64,000 nucleotides of DNA from Nemertoderma westbladi (lineage: Eukaryota > Xenacoelomorpha > Nemertodermatida > Nemertodermatidae). The translations under genes and the position numbers were made by a program. The number at the start of each line of letters is the position of its first letter. Position 1 is the first letter of the stretch. The notes under the pieces were generated by a model. The model saw only the letters and a list, made by a program, of their open reading frames with translations, did not search any database and was not told the DNA's origin. The stretch covers positions 21,150 to 85,149 of the forward strand of contig JAUCBJ010006853.1 in the NCBI GenBank assembly GCA_032718475.1. Reading direction: 5' to 3'. Shown here in pieces: positions 1-11,699 of this stretch.

Positions 1-1135
1 AGGAGAGACACAGACTACATTTTCCCAGTTTGCCGTCATCCCACCGCAGCACTCACAACCCCTATACATAACCCCAGTTGGCCAGCATCCCACCGCGGCC
101 CTCACAACCCCGGTGAATGTCAGACAGGAGAGACACAGACCACATCTCTCTAGTTGGCCAGCATCCCACCTCGGCCATCACAACCCTGGTGAATGTTAGA
201 CAGGAGAGACACAGACCACATCTCTCTAGTTGGCCAGCATCCCACCGCGGCCCTCACAACCCCGGTGAATGTCAGACAGGAGAGACCCAGACTACATCTC
301 CCCAGTTTGCCAGCATCCCACCGCGGCACTCATAACCCCTATACATAACCCCAGTTGGCCAGCATCCCACTGCGGCCCTCACAACCCCGGTGAATGTTAG
401 ACAGGAGAGACACAGACCATATCTCTCTAGTTGGCCAGCATCCCACCGCGGCCCTCACAACCCCGGTGAATGTCAGACAGGAGAGACCCAGACTACATCC
501 CTCTAGTTGGCCAGCATCCCACCGCGGCCCTCACAACCCCGGTGAATGTCAGACAGGAGAGACCCAGACTACATCCCTCTAGTTGGCCGGCATCCCACCT
601 CGGCCCTCACAACCCCGGTGAATGTCAGACAGGAGAGACCCAGACTACATCCCTCTAGTTGGCCGGCATCCCACCTCGGCCCTCACAACCCCGGTGAATG
701 TTAGACAGGAGAGACCCAGACCACATCTCTCTAGGTGACCAGCATCCCACCGCGGCCCTCACAACCCCGGTAAATGTCGTGGACAGGAGAGACCCAGACT
801 ACATCTCCCCAGTTTGCCAGCATCCCACCGCGGCAATAACAACCCCAGTGAATGTTAGACAGGAGAGACACAGACCACATCTCTCTAGTTGGCCAGCATC
901 CCACCGCGGCCCTCACAACCCCGGTGAATGTCAGACAGGAGAGACCCAGACTACATCTCCCCAGTTGGCCAGCATCTCAACGCGGCCCGTACAACCCTGG
1001 TGAATGTCAGACAGGAGAGACACAGACTACATCTCCCCAGTAGGCCGGCATCCCACCTCGGCCCTCACAACCCCGGTGAATGTCAGACAGGAGAGACCCA
1101 GACTACATCTCCCCAGTTGGCCATAGTATGCAGCA
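1..1135. repeat. 76-bp minisatellite
   Basis: About 15 tandem copies of a unit near 76 bp, each containing a run like GGTGAATGTCAGACAGGAGA and a CCAGCATCCCACC block. Units differ by scattered substitutions (C/T at the GTTAG/GTCAG site, CTCGG versus CGCGG). A lone degenerate unit reappears at about 1505-1580. Short open frames across it are a by-product of the repeat and are not called as genes. The array begins before the window. Confidence 0.95.
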
Positions 1136-1179
1136 CAATTAGCTCGTGAGAAAGCTACGCCCGCATCAAATCTTTGCCT

Positions 1180-1500
1180 TGAAAATGACCAACTATCATC
1201 CGGCTGAACTTTGCCCGCGGGCAATCATCGCCCATGAGCAAACATCGCCCACTAAACAATGATTTTTTGGTTAGAAAAATCCGTCTCTGTAACCTGCTAC
1301 TTCCCTTCAATTGGTAACAACATCGTTTATTGTTTTGGTTAGAAAAAGCCGACTCTGTAACCTGTTCCTTTCCCTCAATTGGTAACTGAAATGGTAACTA
1401 ACACAAATATTATGGGCGAAGGTTGCTGGCGGGCGAAGATTCCTTTGCGGGCGAAGTTTTCACCGGGCAAAGTTTGGATGCAGGCGAAGGTTGCACCATT
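1180..1500. repeat. Short degenerate duplications between two minisatellites
   Basis: A block of about 65 bp (1261-1320) with TTGGTTAGAAAAA and CTGTAACCTG is repeated with substitutions at 1325-1388. Both sides carry GGGCGAA / TTCGCCC-like words in either orientation (1190-1250 and 1415-1490). No gene is visible. Confidence 0.6.
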
Positions 1501-1584
1501 CCTTGGCCAGCATCCCACCTCGGCACTAACAAACCTAAGTCAACGACAGACCGGAGAGACCCAGGCTACATCCCCCTAGTGGCC

Positions 1585-2215
1585 TATCAAGTACAACTAA
1601 CAGCACTGCGACAAGTAGAACTAACAGCACTGCGGCATGTGTGAATAACAGCACTACGGCATGTAGAACTAACAACCCTGCAGCATGTGTGAATAACAGC
1701 ACTGCGGCATGTAGAACTAACAACACTGCAGCATGTGTGAGTAACAGCACTGCGGCATGTAGAACTAACAACACTGCAGCATGTGTGAATAACAGCACTG
1801 CGGCATGTAGAACTAACAACACTGCAGCATGTGTGTAACAGAACAGCACTACGGCATGTAGAACTAACAACACTGCAGCATGTGTGAATAACAGCACTAC
1901 GGCATGTAGAACTAACAACACTGCAGCATGTGTGAATAACAGCACTACGCATGTAGAACTAACAACCCTGCAGCATGTGTGAATAACAGCTCTGCGGCAT
2001 GTAGAACTAACAACACTGCAGCATGTGTGAATAACAGCACTACGGCATGTTGAACTAACAACCCTGCAGCATGTGTGAATAACAGCACTGCGGCATGTAG
2101 AACTAACAACACTGCAGCATGTGTGAATAACAGCACTACGGCATGTAGAACTAACAACACTGCAGCATGTGTGAATAACAGCACTACGGCATCTAGAACT
2201 AACAGCCCTACGGCA
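1585..2215. repeat. 48-bp minisatellite built of two 24-bp half units
   Basis: About 13 copies of a 48-bp unit. Each unit is two diverged 24-mers, one with ACACTGCAGCATGTGT and one with AGCACTGCGGCATGTAG. Because 48 is divisible by three, frames stay open on both strands (up to 261 codons on the minus strand), but the peptides are pure repeat with no domain. Confidence 0.9.
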
Positions 2216-4480
2216 TTTTCTATTATCAGATAGTCGGGGAACTTTCGACACAAGAAAAATTTTATCCTCTCCAGGGGAAAATCGACGCAATAATGGTCGG
2301 CTATATGAATCCAATAACAATGCGTCTACCCTAATTACTGTCCCTCATTATCATGTACAGCATTTGATTGGTTAATTGGTATAACTACGTACTATATAGT
2401 TGGCCAGTTATTACCATTTACTATTAATTATATATTTAATGTCTATTTAAATTATTTTGAAACTGTTAACTAGTATATATGAATAATAAAGTGGGTACAA
2501 ATATTATTATGACTATTACTCCGTTGGCAAAGACATACCAGTTCATTTCATTTTATACCGGTATGAAAGCCGACCAGCCGACCACAGGTGACTTATGGAG
2601 GATCGCTAGAAGTCGGCTAGCTTACACATAAGGTATTTAGGTTAGGCCAAGTTCCAACTACTCTTGGGTCATGTATAAAGAGTAAGTCGTAAGTGGTCGG
2701 CTTACATATATCATCATAGACTACATAGAGTTTTGGTCTAACATTTACACTCATTTTTAACGGAATAATTTGTTTGCGGTAAAGGTAAATGATACGTACC
2801 GCCGTGTCTATTGGTTTGGTTACTTCAGAAACAGATCATTACAGAAATGGATTACAAAAATAGGTTTATCTTACCAAATTCAATGCAATTTCTTCATTCC
2901 ATGCTGACTCCTATTCGCCGATATTAAATAAATAAAATAATTCTCGTACATATATTAAAAAAATATGGAAAAAATGTAAAACAATTCATTACAAACTAAC
3001 TGCCTCCACTCTGCGTCCAAACCCACCAGAAGGATATTGTTTTACTATCGAAATATCTATGAATATCTCGGGAACATAAATATCACAAAAACTAAAATAC
3101 GGCTCACATTATAATATATAACAAAAGTATAACTTACAATGGGTTGATTTACAATTATTAAGTTCTGGAACTGAAGGTTATTGGATGGAACGAGAAGGAA
3201 CGTTGGTAACTGGGGAGGTTCGTCTATATTCACTTAGAATTTGATCTTCTGTATTGTTGATCAACCTAAAATAATAATATTACAAGCCGATAGTAATTAT
3301 GGTTTAGTAATAATGACAGTAGGTATCTATGTATGTGAAGATTGATGTTCTGTGTTGGTATCTACGTACATACTGATGGTAAATCTCCGTATGTACTTTA
3401 TGTACATAGAGACAGCTGGTAGGTCTAAATAAGTACGAACAGACAGATAATAGGTCTAGTTATTTATACTGTATAACCTGATTAAGTGTACGGTCACACT
3501 GTGACTGGAATGTTGTTGTATGTTTATGAAGCAACATTAATAATGTTGGTGAAAGATTTAATATAAGATGTTCAGGAGAAAATATATTACTAAAAATTTA
3601 TCTATTTCTACAAAAATATTTCTGCACCTTTGCTACTTTATATGTATAACATAAGGCAACGCAATTAGATTACAAACTTACATTTATTTGTAGATAAATT
3701 TTGTCTTTCGTCAGGATCTTTGGAGCTGAATAAATTGTAGCGATTCTGCGACACTGTGATTAAGTACTCGTAAGGTTTACTGACTGACACACAGCCGTTT
3801 CACAGCCTTTATATGGTTTGGTACCAACTGAACTTCACTTCTACAAATATGGGTGTTGCCATTTAGTTCACTAATTAATGGGCTGTGTGTTCCAAGGGAG
3901 ATATTATCTATCGCAAATATCTCTGTAATGTAATGTTTGTCATCTTATACAAGAAGGGGGTGTGTGTACGTAGAAATCGATTATAATCATTAAAATCCGG
4001 TGAAATACGTGACTATGTTCCATGAATATGACTCAGGTCATGGGAACCAATAATCTTAACGGAAGTTTCCCATAAGATAATATCAGTAACAACGCTTTTA
4101 TTATCTAAATAAAAATTACTCAGAATATTTGCTGATTATTACACACAGATTATATATTCATCGCCTGTTTAGTTTATTCATGTTTAGTGCTGTTCTTAAT
4201 AGTCTTTTATGTGGATTTCAATTTGATAGAGAATCAATGGGTGTGGTGAGTTTCTCTAACCTTGGCGCTCGTCTAGGAAATATTACTACTGCTAACAGCG
4301 TGCTGCATAATATACATTGCATATATATTAAATATAATTAAGTATAATACTACTTTGATCACCTGAAAAAGATTGCAACCCCCTCACCCCCCCCCCCCCC
4401 CCCCAACTTAATATGTTTCCGCCGGTGACCTGGGCACGCAACTTTTTATGTCGATATTAAGTATGATGTGATTGCTTGTC
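2216..4480. other. AT-rich non-coding stretch
   Basis: No convincing coding region, RNA gene or repeat was recognised over about 2.2 kb. A 70-codon open frame at 4129-4341 has no recognisable motif and ordinary AT-rich composition. A run of about 17 C lies at 4388-4404. Confidence 0.6.
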
Positions 4481-5488
4481 GACAAAATTTCGCCGCAATA
4501 CGCATTGCTCACCCTTCTTGCGAAAGTGCCATCCAGAGATTCGGCATCATCTGCAGTTAGATAGAGCCCAGAATACTACTACTAGTATCGGCATGCTGCA
4601 TTGCAGCTGCATTTTTAAGAATGCTGTGCCGGCGTGTTGACAAAATTGCGCCGCCACAACTCCCTATCACCCATGACATTTGCAAGATCATCCGCATCTT
4701 CAAGGCCAGTGTCCTTTAAGATGCGTCTCAAGAAAGTCATGGGCTGTCCATCATGCTTATTCACTCCATGAGGCTGCCAAAGTACAAGATTATGCACTGG
4801 CTGGTCCTCACGGCGAAAACAATGTCCTGCAAAGCGGAAGCGATTTTGTTCTAGTGTCAAGCTTGGGGGAACCAATGAGACACCACCAATGTTATATAGT
4901 GTCTGGTTGGAGATGTGTGTATTGTACTTGACACAATGATCCCGGCGTAGCATTCTTGTGAATGTGCCATCCAGAGATTTGGTATCCTCAGCAGTTAGAG
5001 CCCAGCATGGACTCCCGTATAGGAGTACTGGAACTACTGCTGCTCTAAATAATCGGACCTTAAGTATCCGATTAATTCTCGGTGACCTCGGATCCTGGAA
5101 AGCCTATTCAAGGCTGCCCATGCCTTTCCCTTACGTATTCGAAGGTCCTCACCTGACTTCCGAATCCATGATCCCACGTAACAGAAGTCGTCCACATGCT
5201 CAAGCAAACCATCCTTTGGGCTTATGCTCATCCGATCAGAGACTTGCTGAGAACGTTCAAAGTTAACTGTTGAAATTTTGGTCTTTCTGGAGTTAATAAA
5301 AAGACCACCACTAGAAGCAGCATGTTCTAATGAGCTGAGGAGCCGTTGGGCTCCCTCTAGTGATTCTGAGAGTACTCCTAAGTCACCAGCAAAGTCTAGA
5401 TCAGTTAGGTGCTTGGCAGGATTTCCTCGACTTCTGGAGCCAGTAGGTAGAGTTATCATCACCCCATCATTATTATGATGATCTAAGG
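4480..5488 (-). mobile_element. LINE-1 copy A, 5'-truncated non-LTR retrotransposon (minus strand)
   Basis: A copy of the non-LTR family that is better preserved at 46645-49040. Reading the minus strand, 5498-5034 gives the thumb and early C-terminal part of the reverse transcriptase (LDFAGDLGVL where the better copy has FADD, so the catalytic aspartate pair is spoiled to AGD), and 4953-4615 gives the C-terminal tail (DGQPMTFLRRILKDTGLED). The 3' end is at about 4577, a short tract of TAG triplets, which is also the tail of the other copies. 4480-4575 is a shuffled extra scrap of the same family. A one-base frame change separates the two halves. The copy stops at 5488, where another truncated copy is joined directly to it. 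Confidence 0.85.
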
Positions 5489-5610
5489 AGCCCAGCATGG
5501 ACTCCCATATAAGAGTACATACTGGTACTACTGCTGCCCTAAGTACTCGAACATTGTGGTTCCGTTTTATTATAGATGTATGGGACTTCGATATCCATGA
5601 CAGACTATAT

Positions 5611-8280
5611 AATGCTGCCTTACATATCCGAAGGTCTTCTTATCCTGCCTTACATATCCGAAGGTCTTCTTCTCCTGCCTTACATATCCGAAGGTCTTCT
5701 TCTCCTGCCTTACATATCCGAAGGTCTTCTTTTAATGCCTTACATATCCGAAGGTCTTCTTCTCCTGCCTTACATATCCGAAGGTCTTCTTCTCCTGCCT
5801 TACATGTCCGAAGGTCTTCTTCTCTTGCCTTACATATCCGAAGGTCTTCTTCTCCTGCCTTACATATCTGAAGGTCTTCTTCTCCAGCCTTACATATCCA
5901 AAGGTCTTCTCCTGCCTTACATATCCGAGTGTCTTCTTCTCCTGCCTTACATATCCGAAGGTCTTCTTCTCCTGCCTTACATATCCGAAGGTCTTCTTTT
6001 CATGCCTTACATATCCGAAGGTCTTCTTCTCCTGCCTTACATATCCGAAGGTCTTCTTCTCCTGCCTTACATATCCGAAGGTCTTCTTTTCATGCCTTAC
6101 ATATCCGAAGGTCTTCTTCTCCTGCCTTACATATCCGAAGGTCTTCTTCTCCTGCCTTACATGTCCGAAGGTCTTCTTCTCTTGTCTTACATATCCGAAG
6201 GTCTTCTTTTCCAGCCTTACATATCCAAAGGTCTTCTTCTCCTGCCTTACATATCCGAAGGTCTTCTTCTCCTGCCTTACATGTCCGAAGGTCTTCTTCT
6301 CTTGTCTTACATATCCGAAGGTCTTCTTCTCCTGCCTTACATATCCGAAGGTCTTCTTCTCCTGCCTTACATATCCGAAGGTCTTCTTCTCCTGCCTTAC
6401 ATATCCGAAGGTCTTCTTCTCCTGCCTTACATATCCGAAGGTCTTCTTCTCCTGCCTTACATGTCCGAAGGTCTTCTTCTCTTGTCTTACATATCCGAAG
6501 GTCTTCTTCTCCTGCCTTACATATCCGAAGGTCTTCTTCTCCTGCCTTACATATCCTAAGGTCTTCTTCTCTTGTCTTACATATCCGAAGGTCTTCTTCT
6601 CCTGCCTTACATATCCGAAGGTCTTCTTCTCCTGCCTTACATATCCTAAGGTCTTCTTCTCCTGCCTTACATATCCGAAGGACTTCTTCTCCTGCCTTAC
6701 ATGTCCGAAGGTCTTCTTCTCTTGTCTTACATATCCGAAGGTCTTCTTCTCCTGCCTTACATGTCCGAAGGTCTTCTTCTCTTGTCTTACATATCCGAAG
6801 GTCTTCTTCTCCTGCCTTACATATCCGAAGGTCTTCTTCTCCTGCCTTACATATCCTAAGGTCTTCTTCTCCTGCCTTACATATCCGAAGGACTTCTTCT
6901 CCTGCCTTACATGTCCGAAGGTCTTCTTCTCTTGTCTTACATATCCGAAGGTCTTCTTCTCCTGCCTTACATGTCCGAAGGTCTTCTTCTCTTGTCTTAC
7001 ATATCCGAAGGTCTTCTTCTCCTGCCTTACATGTCCGAAGGTCTTCTTCTCTTGTCTTACATATCCGAAGGTCTTCTTCTCCTGCCTTACATATCCGAAG
7101 GTCTTCTTCTCCTGCCTTACATGTCCGAAGGTCTTCTTCTCTTGTCTTACATATCCGAAGGTCTTCTTCTCCTGCCTTACATGTCCGAAGGTCTTCTTCT
7201 CCTGCCTTACATGTCCGAAGGTCTTCTTCTCTTGTCTTACATATCCGAAGGTCTTCTTCTCCTGCCTTACATGTCCGAAGGTCTTCTTCTCTTGTCTTAC
7301 ATATCCGAAGGTCTTCTTCTCCTGCCTTACATATCCGAAGGTCTTCTTCTCCTGCCTTACATGTCCGAAGGTCTTCTTCTCCTGCCTTACATATCCTAAG
7401 GTCTTCTTCTCCTGCCTTACATATCCGAAGGTCTTCTTCTCCTGCCTTACATATCCGAAGGTCTTCTTCTCCTGCCTTATATATCCGAAGGTCTTCTTCT
7501 CCTGCCTTACATATCCGAAGGACTTCTTCTCCTGCCTTATATATACGAAGGTCTTCTTCTCCTGCCTTATATATCCGAAGGTCTTCTTCTCCTGCCTTAC
7601 ATATCCGAAGGTCTTCTTCTCCTGCCTTACATATCCGAAGGTCTTCTTCTCCTGCCTTACATATCCGAAGGTCTTCTTCTCCTGCCTTACATATCCGAAG
7701 TTCTTCTTCTCCTGCCTTACATGTCCGAAGGTCTTCTTCTCTTGTCTTACATATCCGAAGGTCTTCTTCTCCTGCCTTACATATCCGAAGGACTTCTTCT
7801 CCTGCCTTATATATACGAAGGTCTTCTTCTCCTGCCTTATATATACGAAGGTCTTCTTCTCCTGCCTTACATATCCGAAGTTCTTCTTCTCCTGCCTTAC
7901 ATGTCCGAAGGTCTTCTTCTCTTGTCTTACATATCCGAAGGTCTTCTTCTCCTGCCTTACATATCCGAAGGACTTCTTCTCCTGCCTTATATATACGAAG
8001 GTCTTCTTCTCCTGCCTTATATATACGAAGGTCTTCTTCTCCTGCCTTATATATACGAAGGTCTTCTTCTCCTGCCTTACATATCCGAAGTTCTTCTTCT
8101 CCTGCCTTACATGTCCGAAGGTCTTCTTCTCTTGTCTTACATATCCGAAGGTCTTCTTCTCCTGCCTTACATGTCCGAAGGTCTTCTTCTCCTGCCTTAC
8201 ATATCCGAAGGTCTTCTTCTCCTGCCTTACATATCCGAAGGTCTTCTTCTCCTGCCTTACATATCCTAAGGTTTTCTTCT
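5611..8280. repeat. 30-bp minisatellite expanded inside a LINE reverse-transcriptase frame
   Basis: About 89 tandem copies of a 30-bp unit (CCTGCCTTACATATCCGAAG plus GTCTTCTTCT). One unit, near 5885-5911, is 27 bp, so the frame is never lost. On the minus strand it encodes a decapeptide (EEDLRICKAG) repeated through a 739-codon open frame. On the plus strand it gives 795 open codons. The unit matches the flanking LINE-1 segment encoding GEDLRIRKGK, and the last codons outside the array (GSWICKSG) match the LINE-1 protein (GSWIRKSG). I read this as satellite DNA, not a host gene. Confidence 0.93.
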
Positions 8281-8530
8281 CGACCTGACTTGCAGATCCA
8301 TGATCCCAAGTGCTAGAATTTAATTACATGCTCAAGCAAACCATCTCTATGGAGCTTATGCTTATACCATCAGTCAAGGGCAGTCAAGGTTCACTGTCAT
8401 AATTTTGGTCTTCTTGGAGTTAAGAAAAAGCTGCCCCAATGAAAACAGGAGCCTTTTGGCTCCCTCTAGTAATTCTGACAGTACCGGTACCCCTAAGTCA
8501 TCAGCAAATTCTAGATCAGTAAGGTACATT

Positions 8531-10176
8531 AATGGATTTATTTATTTTCTCTAGCGGAGGACTGTATATTAAATTAAGCTTAAGGTTCACATTTTGACAA
8601 TTGACAATAACAATAACAATTAGGACATATGAGGCCCTATATCCAGCTTAGTTATTAGATCAAATTAGAGGTGCTAGGAGTGAAAGTTGTAAAAATATGG
8701 TAAACAATAAACTTTATAAAATAAAAATATACTAGACCGACGGGCGCGCTGACTCACAACCCAAGCCACAAAATAAAAGGCACATCAATAAACATTAATA
8801 ATATAATAATATAATGTAGCAACATACAGTGAAATTTAATTTACATTACCAAATGAATCTATTTAATTAGCTAACAATGACAGTTGAAGGGAAAAGGTAT
8901 ATATGCAAGCAAGTAAGTAAATATTTTGGGCTAATGGTTTTGTTTTATTGTGAAAGTAGCCGAAAACGCTGAGTAGAGACAATAAAGGTGTTTAGAAGGG
9001 AGAAAAATTTGTTGTAATCGGTCGCAGATATACCTTGTTCCTCTAATACAGAGTTTAATAACAGTGAAGCCCCCAGAGCTTCCAACCCAACCTTCAGTGT
9101 ATGTCGGGCACCAGAGGAACTCGGACAAGTTATAAAAAAGTGAAAGTCGGTTTCTGTGGCAGCACCGCATGAGGTGCACTCAGGTGAGTCCTGAAGGTGC
9201 CTGGATACCATGTCTGCAGATAGTTCACTAGACCGCAATCGCGACTGGCAGACAATGATTTGAAATTTGCGGGTTCCAACACAGTAAAATGGTTTGATAA
9301 CATTATTTGAAATAAGTCGGGATTTAAACGTCGGGAGAGGGAGTGACCATAAAGGTCTTTACGGTACGATATTTGGAAAATGTTGGCGCTGTTTCAGAGA
9401 GGGTAACTATGTGATGGGTTTTGCCCTACTGTAATTGGGATTCTGGAAAATAAGTACTCCGGTGTTAACTTGTTAATAATTTTATAAAAAGTTATTAAGC
9501 AGATGGCTGAGCGCCTGGAAGAGAGACTCTGTATGTTGCATTCGGTATGCAACTTTCTATGTGAAGTGCGAGATGGAGCACCAGTGGCAATTCTTAGAAT
9601 TTCAAGTTCAAAATTGTCAAGTAGACCGACATTTCTTGAGATATGTTGTTCCAGACCGCACAGCCGTATTCCAGTTTAGGACGTATAAATGTTTTGTATA
9701 TTTTTAGTATTGCATCTTTGGATAGGATGTATTTAGTTTTCCGCAGAACCAATAGATTTCTCGAAACTGAGTTAATTAGTTCTAGGACATGGTCATTGAA
9801 CTTGAAATTGGAAGAAAATACCAGTCCCAGGTGTTTGTTTGTGAGTCTCACCACACGGAAGGACCTCACCATTTAGATGTAATGGCACTGTCTGGTAGGG
9901 GATGGAACCACACATAGTCATTACAATGGTTTTCTCTGGGGTAAAAGTTACGAGCCATTGAGTAGCCCAAGTGTGTAGTTCATGAAGTTCGTGGTTAAGA
10001 AAGTGAGCGCGCACAACAGGATGAATGATTCTAGATGAAAGAGATGTATCGTTAGCAAACAGTAAACAGTTTGCCGACAATACATCAACAAGGTCATTTA
10101 TGTAAATAATAAATAAGATGGGACCGAGCACACTTCCCTGTGGTACGCCGTATTTATTTATTTGTGCCAGTACAGT
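8531..10176 (-). mobile_element. LINE-2, 5'-truncated non-LTR element nested in LINE-1 copy B
   Basis: On the minus strand, 10191-9793 encodes an RT palm with YGVPQGSVLGPILFIIYIND. The catalytic box reads FAND where FADD is expected. 9872-9594 gives the thumb (FIRPKLEYGCAVW). 9238-8945 gives a C-terminal Cys/His cluster (CTSCGAATETDFHFF), typical of jockey/Nimb-like LINE tails. The frame breaks between these blocks, so the copy is dead. 8531-8944 is its AT-rich 3' UTR. The 5' end is cut in the RT domain. Family assignment (jockey/CR1 group) is from motifs only. Confidence 0.8.
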
Positions 10177-10330
10177 AGGTGGAGTCATCACCCATCATCA
10201 TTATGATGATCTAAGGACATGCGAATAAAATAGTCAACCACAATTACGAATATAAAGGGTGTAAGTGTGTCACCGTGAATGTGTTTGTAGAACCCCTAAA
10301 GGTCTAACTACACAGCAGCTTTTTTAGGGT

Positions 10331-10752
10331 AAAGTGCTAACTTTTTTAAAGTGCTAACTTAAAGTGCTAACCAAACCTGCCAAATGAATTCTTAAGCCAT
10401 GATTGGTCCAAATTTGCTTTCAGTTTGGCTGTTAGCACTTTAAAGTTGTTGCAAACACGTACATGTGTATGTGTAAATTGCGATGCGCCCCCTAGCGTCT
10501 CATGTGTGCATCACTATATCGGCTGAATCTTCTGTAGTGCTAACTTTGTTTGTAAAGGTTAGCAGTATAACATTTTGATAGTAAAGTTAATATAGTGCTA
10601 ACTGCACTGTGTAAATGTTAGTAGTATAATATTTTAAAAGTAAATTGAATATACTGTAGTGCTAACCTAGTATGAAATTGATGGCAGTCATATTGAACTA
10701 ATTGATTGCTTTTTATGAGACGTAACAATCTCGTCGAGTTAGCACTTTATAA
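10331..10752. repeat. GTGCTAAC-rich block, possible small inverted-repeat element
   Basis: The word AGTGCTAAC or its complement GTTAGCAC(T) occurs about eight times in 420 bp. It starts with AAAGTGCTAAC and ends with the complement GTTAGCACTTT, as a small terminal-inverted-repeat element would. Adjoining text such as AGTATAA.ATTTT is also repeated internally. No coding sequence. Confidence 0.45.
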
Positions 10753-10864
10753 TTTCTGCCATCGCAAACTATTCAATACAAACACACTTTCCAATGTTTT
10801 GTAAAACAGACAATATAAAGTAGGGCAATGCTTTTTTTATTAGCAATAAAATGTCTGGAGTTAG

Positions 10865-11020
10865 TGTGACGGGATCCGAGATGGCGAGGATCCCGACCGG
10901 TGTGGTATTTTGAGTCGTGTGGAAAATACTCGTCGCCGCGTCTGTTAGGCTACTGAACGGCTGTTGAGGAGGCTGGAAGGCCGAAGGCTGGTAAAATTAC
11001 TGAGTTTATAGTTAAGTTGT
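10865..11020 (-). repeat. LTR-end-like fragment
   Basis: Starts TGTGACGGGATCC and then has GGATCCCGA about 10 bp on, a hairpin that mirrors the 3' end of the element A LTR (GGATCCCGTCACA) in reverse. A related block is at 32789-32905, and the two share a CGAAGGC segment and downstream words. No second LTR edge or target duplication was found, so this is only a likely fragment of a related LTR. Confidence 0.35.
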
Positions 11021-11699
11021 TCGTAATATCAGATCTATAAAGCACAATCAGTGATATAATAATAGCAGTAACCATAATGAAATTTATAGCAATATAAACA
11101 CATGGATGAAAGATCAATGACTCATGAAAGAACTACCTGCATACATCAAATGTCATCAAATGTGTCCAAACTTAGTTAGATACCAAAATTTTAATTTTTT
11201 ATGGATCAAGGGAACTAGTGCCACAGGCACATGGCCAGAACCTACCATTTGGCGCAAGTGTTGATTATTCTCAATTTTCGCGTTGGCCAACAGTTCTCCC
11301 ACTACATTAATATTATGCTCATTAGAACTGCAATGACCGGGGGTGGGGGTAGACACCTTCAAAACAAACGTAGAGCGAATAGTTCTTGAGATGTCGCAGA
11401 GAATGTGAAGTCCAGCACAAGACTACATTACCGCCTTGATCTGATATGGACAAATACTCTAAAAATGATACTTTGAATTATTTTAAGGAATCAAAAATAG
11501 ACACATCACAGTAATGATAGATATAGGATCAAGAGTCAGACTCTATCAGCAGTTAAATGAAACTGTAATAGTTGACCTACAATGATCTGTTAATACAGGG
11601 TAAGGGAAGCAGATCAGCGCCAATAAATTATTATGGTTTATTCTCTCTCTGCTGCATTACAAAACTCGATCCAACGGTTGCCAACTCGGTAACAAATCA
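11021..11699. other. No gene recognised
   Basis: AT-rich. A 68-codon minus-strand frame at 11156-11362 (contains LVPLIHKKLKFWYL) has no motif I recognise and no supporting context. Confidence 0.5.

Larger units (their letters stand above)
5489..10290 (-). mobile_element. LINE-1 copy B, split by an internal minisatellite and by LINE-2
   Basis: A second LINE-1 copy starts abruptly at 5489 with the GCCCAGCATGGACTCCC block of the RT C-terminal region. It runs to 5610, where one short segment has expanded into the 5611-8280 array. It resumes at 8281-8530 in the correct order (ACCTGACTTGCAGATCCATG onward) and is then interrupted by LINE-2 (8531-10170). It resumes again at about 10171-10290 with the CATCATTATGATGATCTAAG block of the RT core. 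A few tens of bases are missing at the LINE-2 junction and more near 10265. All parts are non-functional. Confidence 0.85.

Noticed and set aside
1535-2320. 261-codon Cys/Val-rich minus-strand frame
   Set aside because: It is the 48-bp minisatellite read in one frame; another frame on each strand is equally open.
4129-4341. 70-residue protein in the 2.2-4.5 kb region
   Set aside because: AT-rich random-looking frame with no motif, neighbours or splice context.
5611-8280. Regular short repeats as a CRISPR array
   Set aside because: The units are contiguous with no unique spacers, and the context is animal DNA with LINEs.
5929-8316. 795-codon plus-strand and 739-codon minus-strand open frames as genes
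   Set aside because: Both are pure translations of a 30-bp tandem repeat derived from a LINE; there is no start context, domain or non-repetitive sequence.
10865-11440. A complete solo LTR
   Set aside because: Only one edge is visible, and no 5-bp duplication could be found on the other side.
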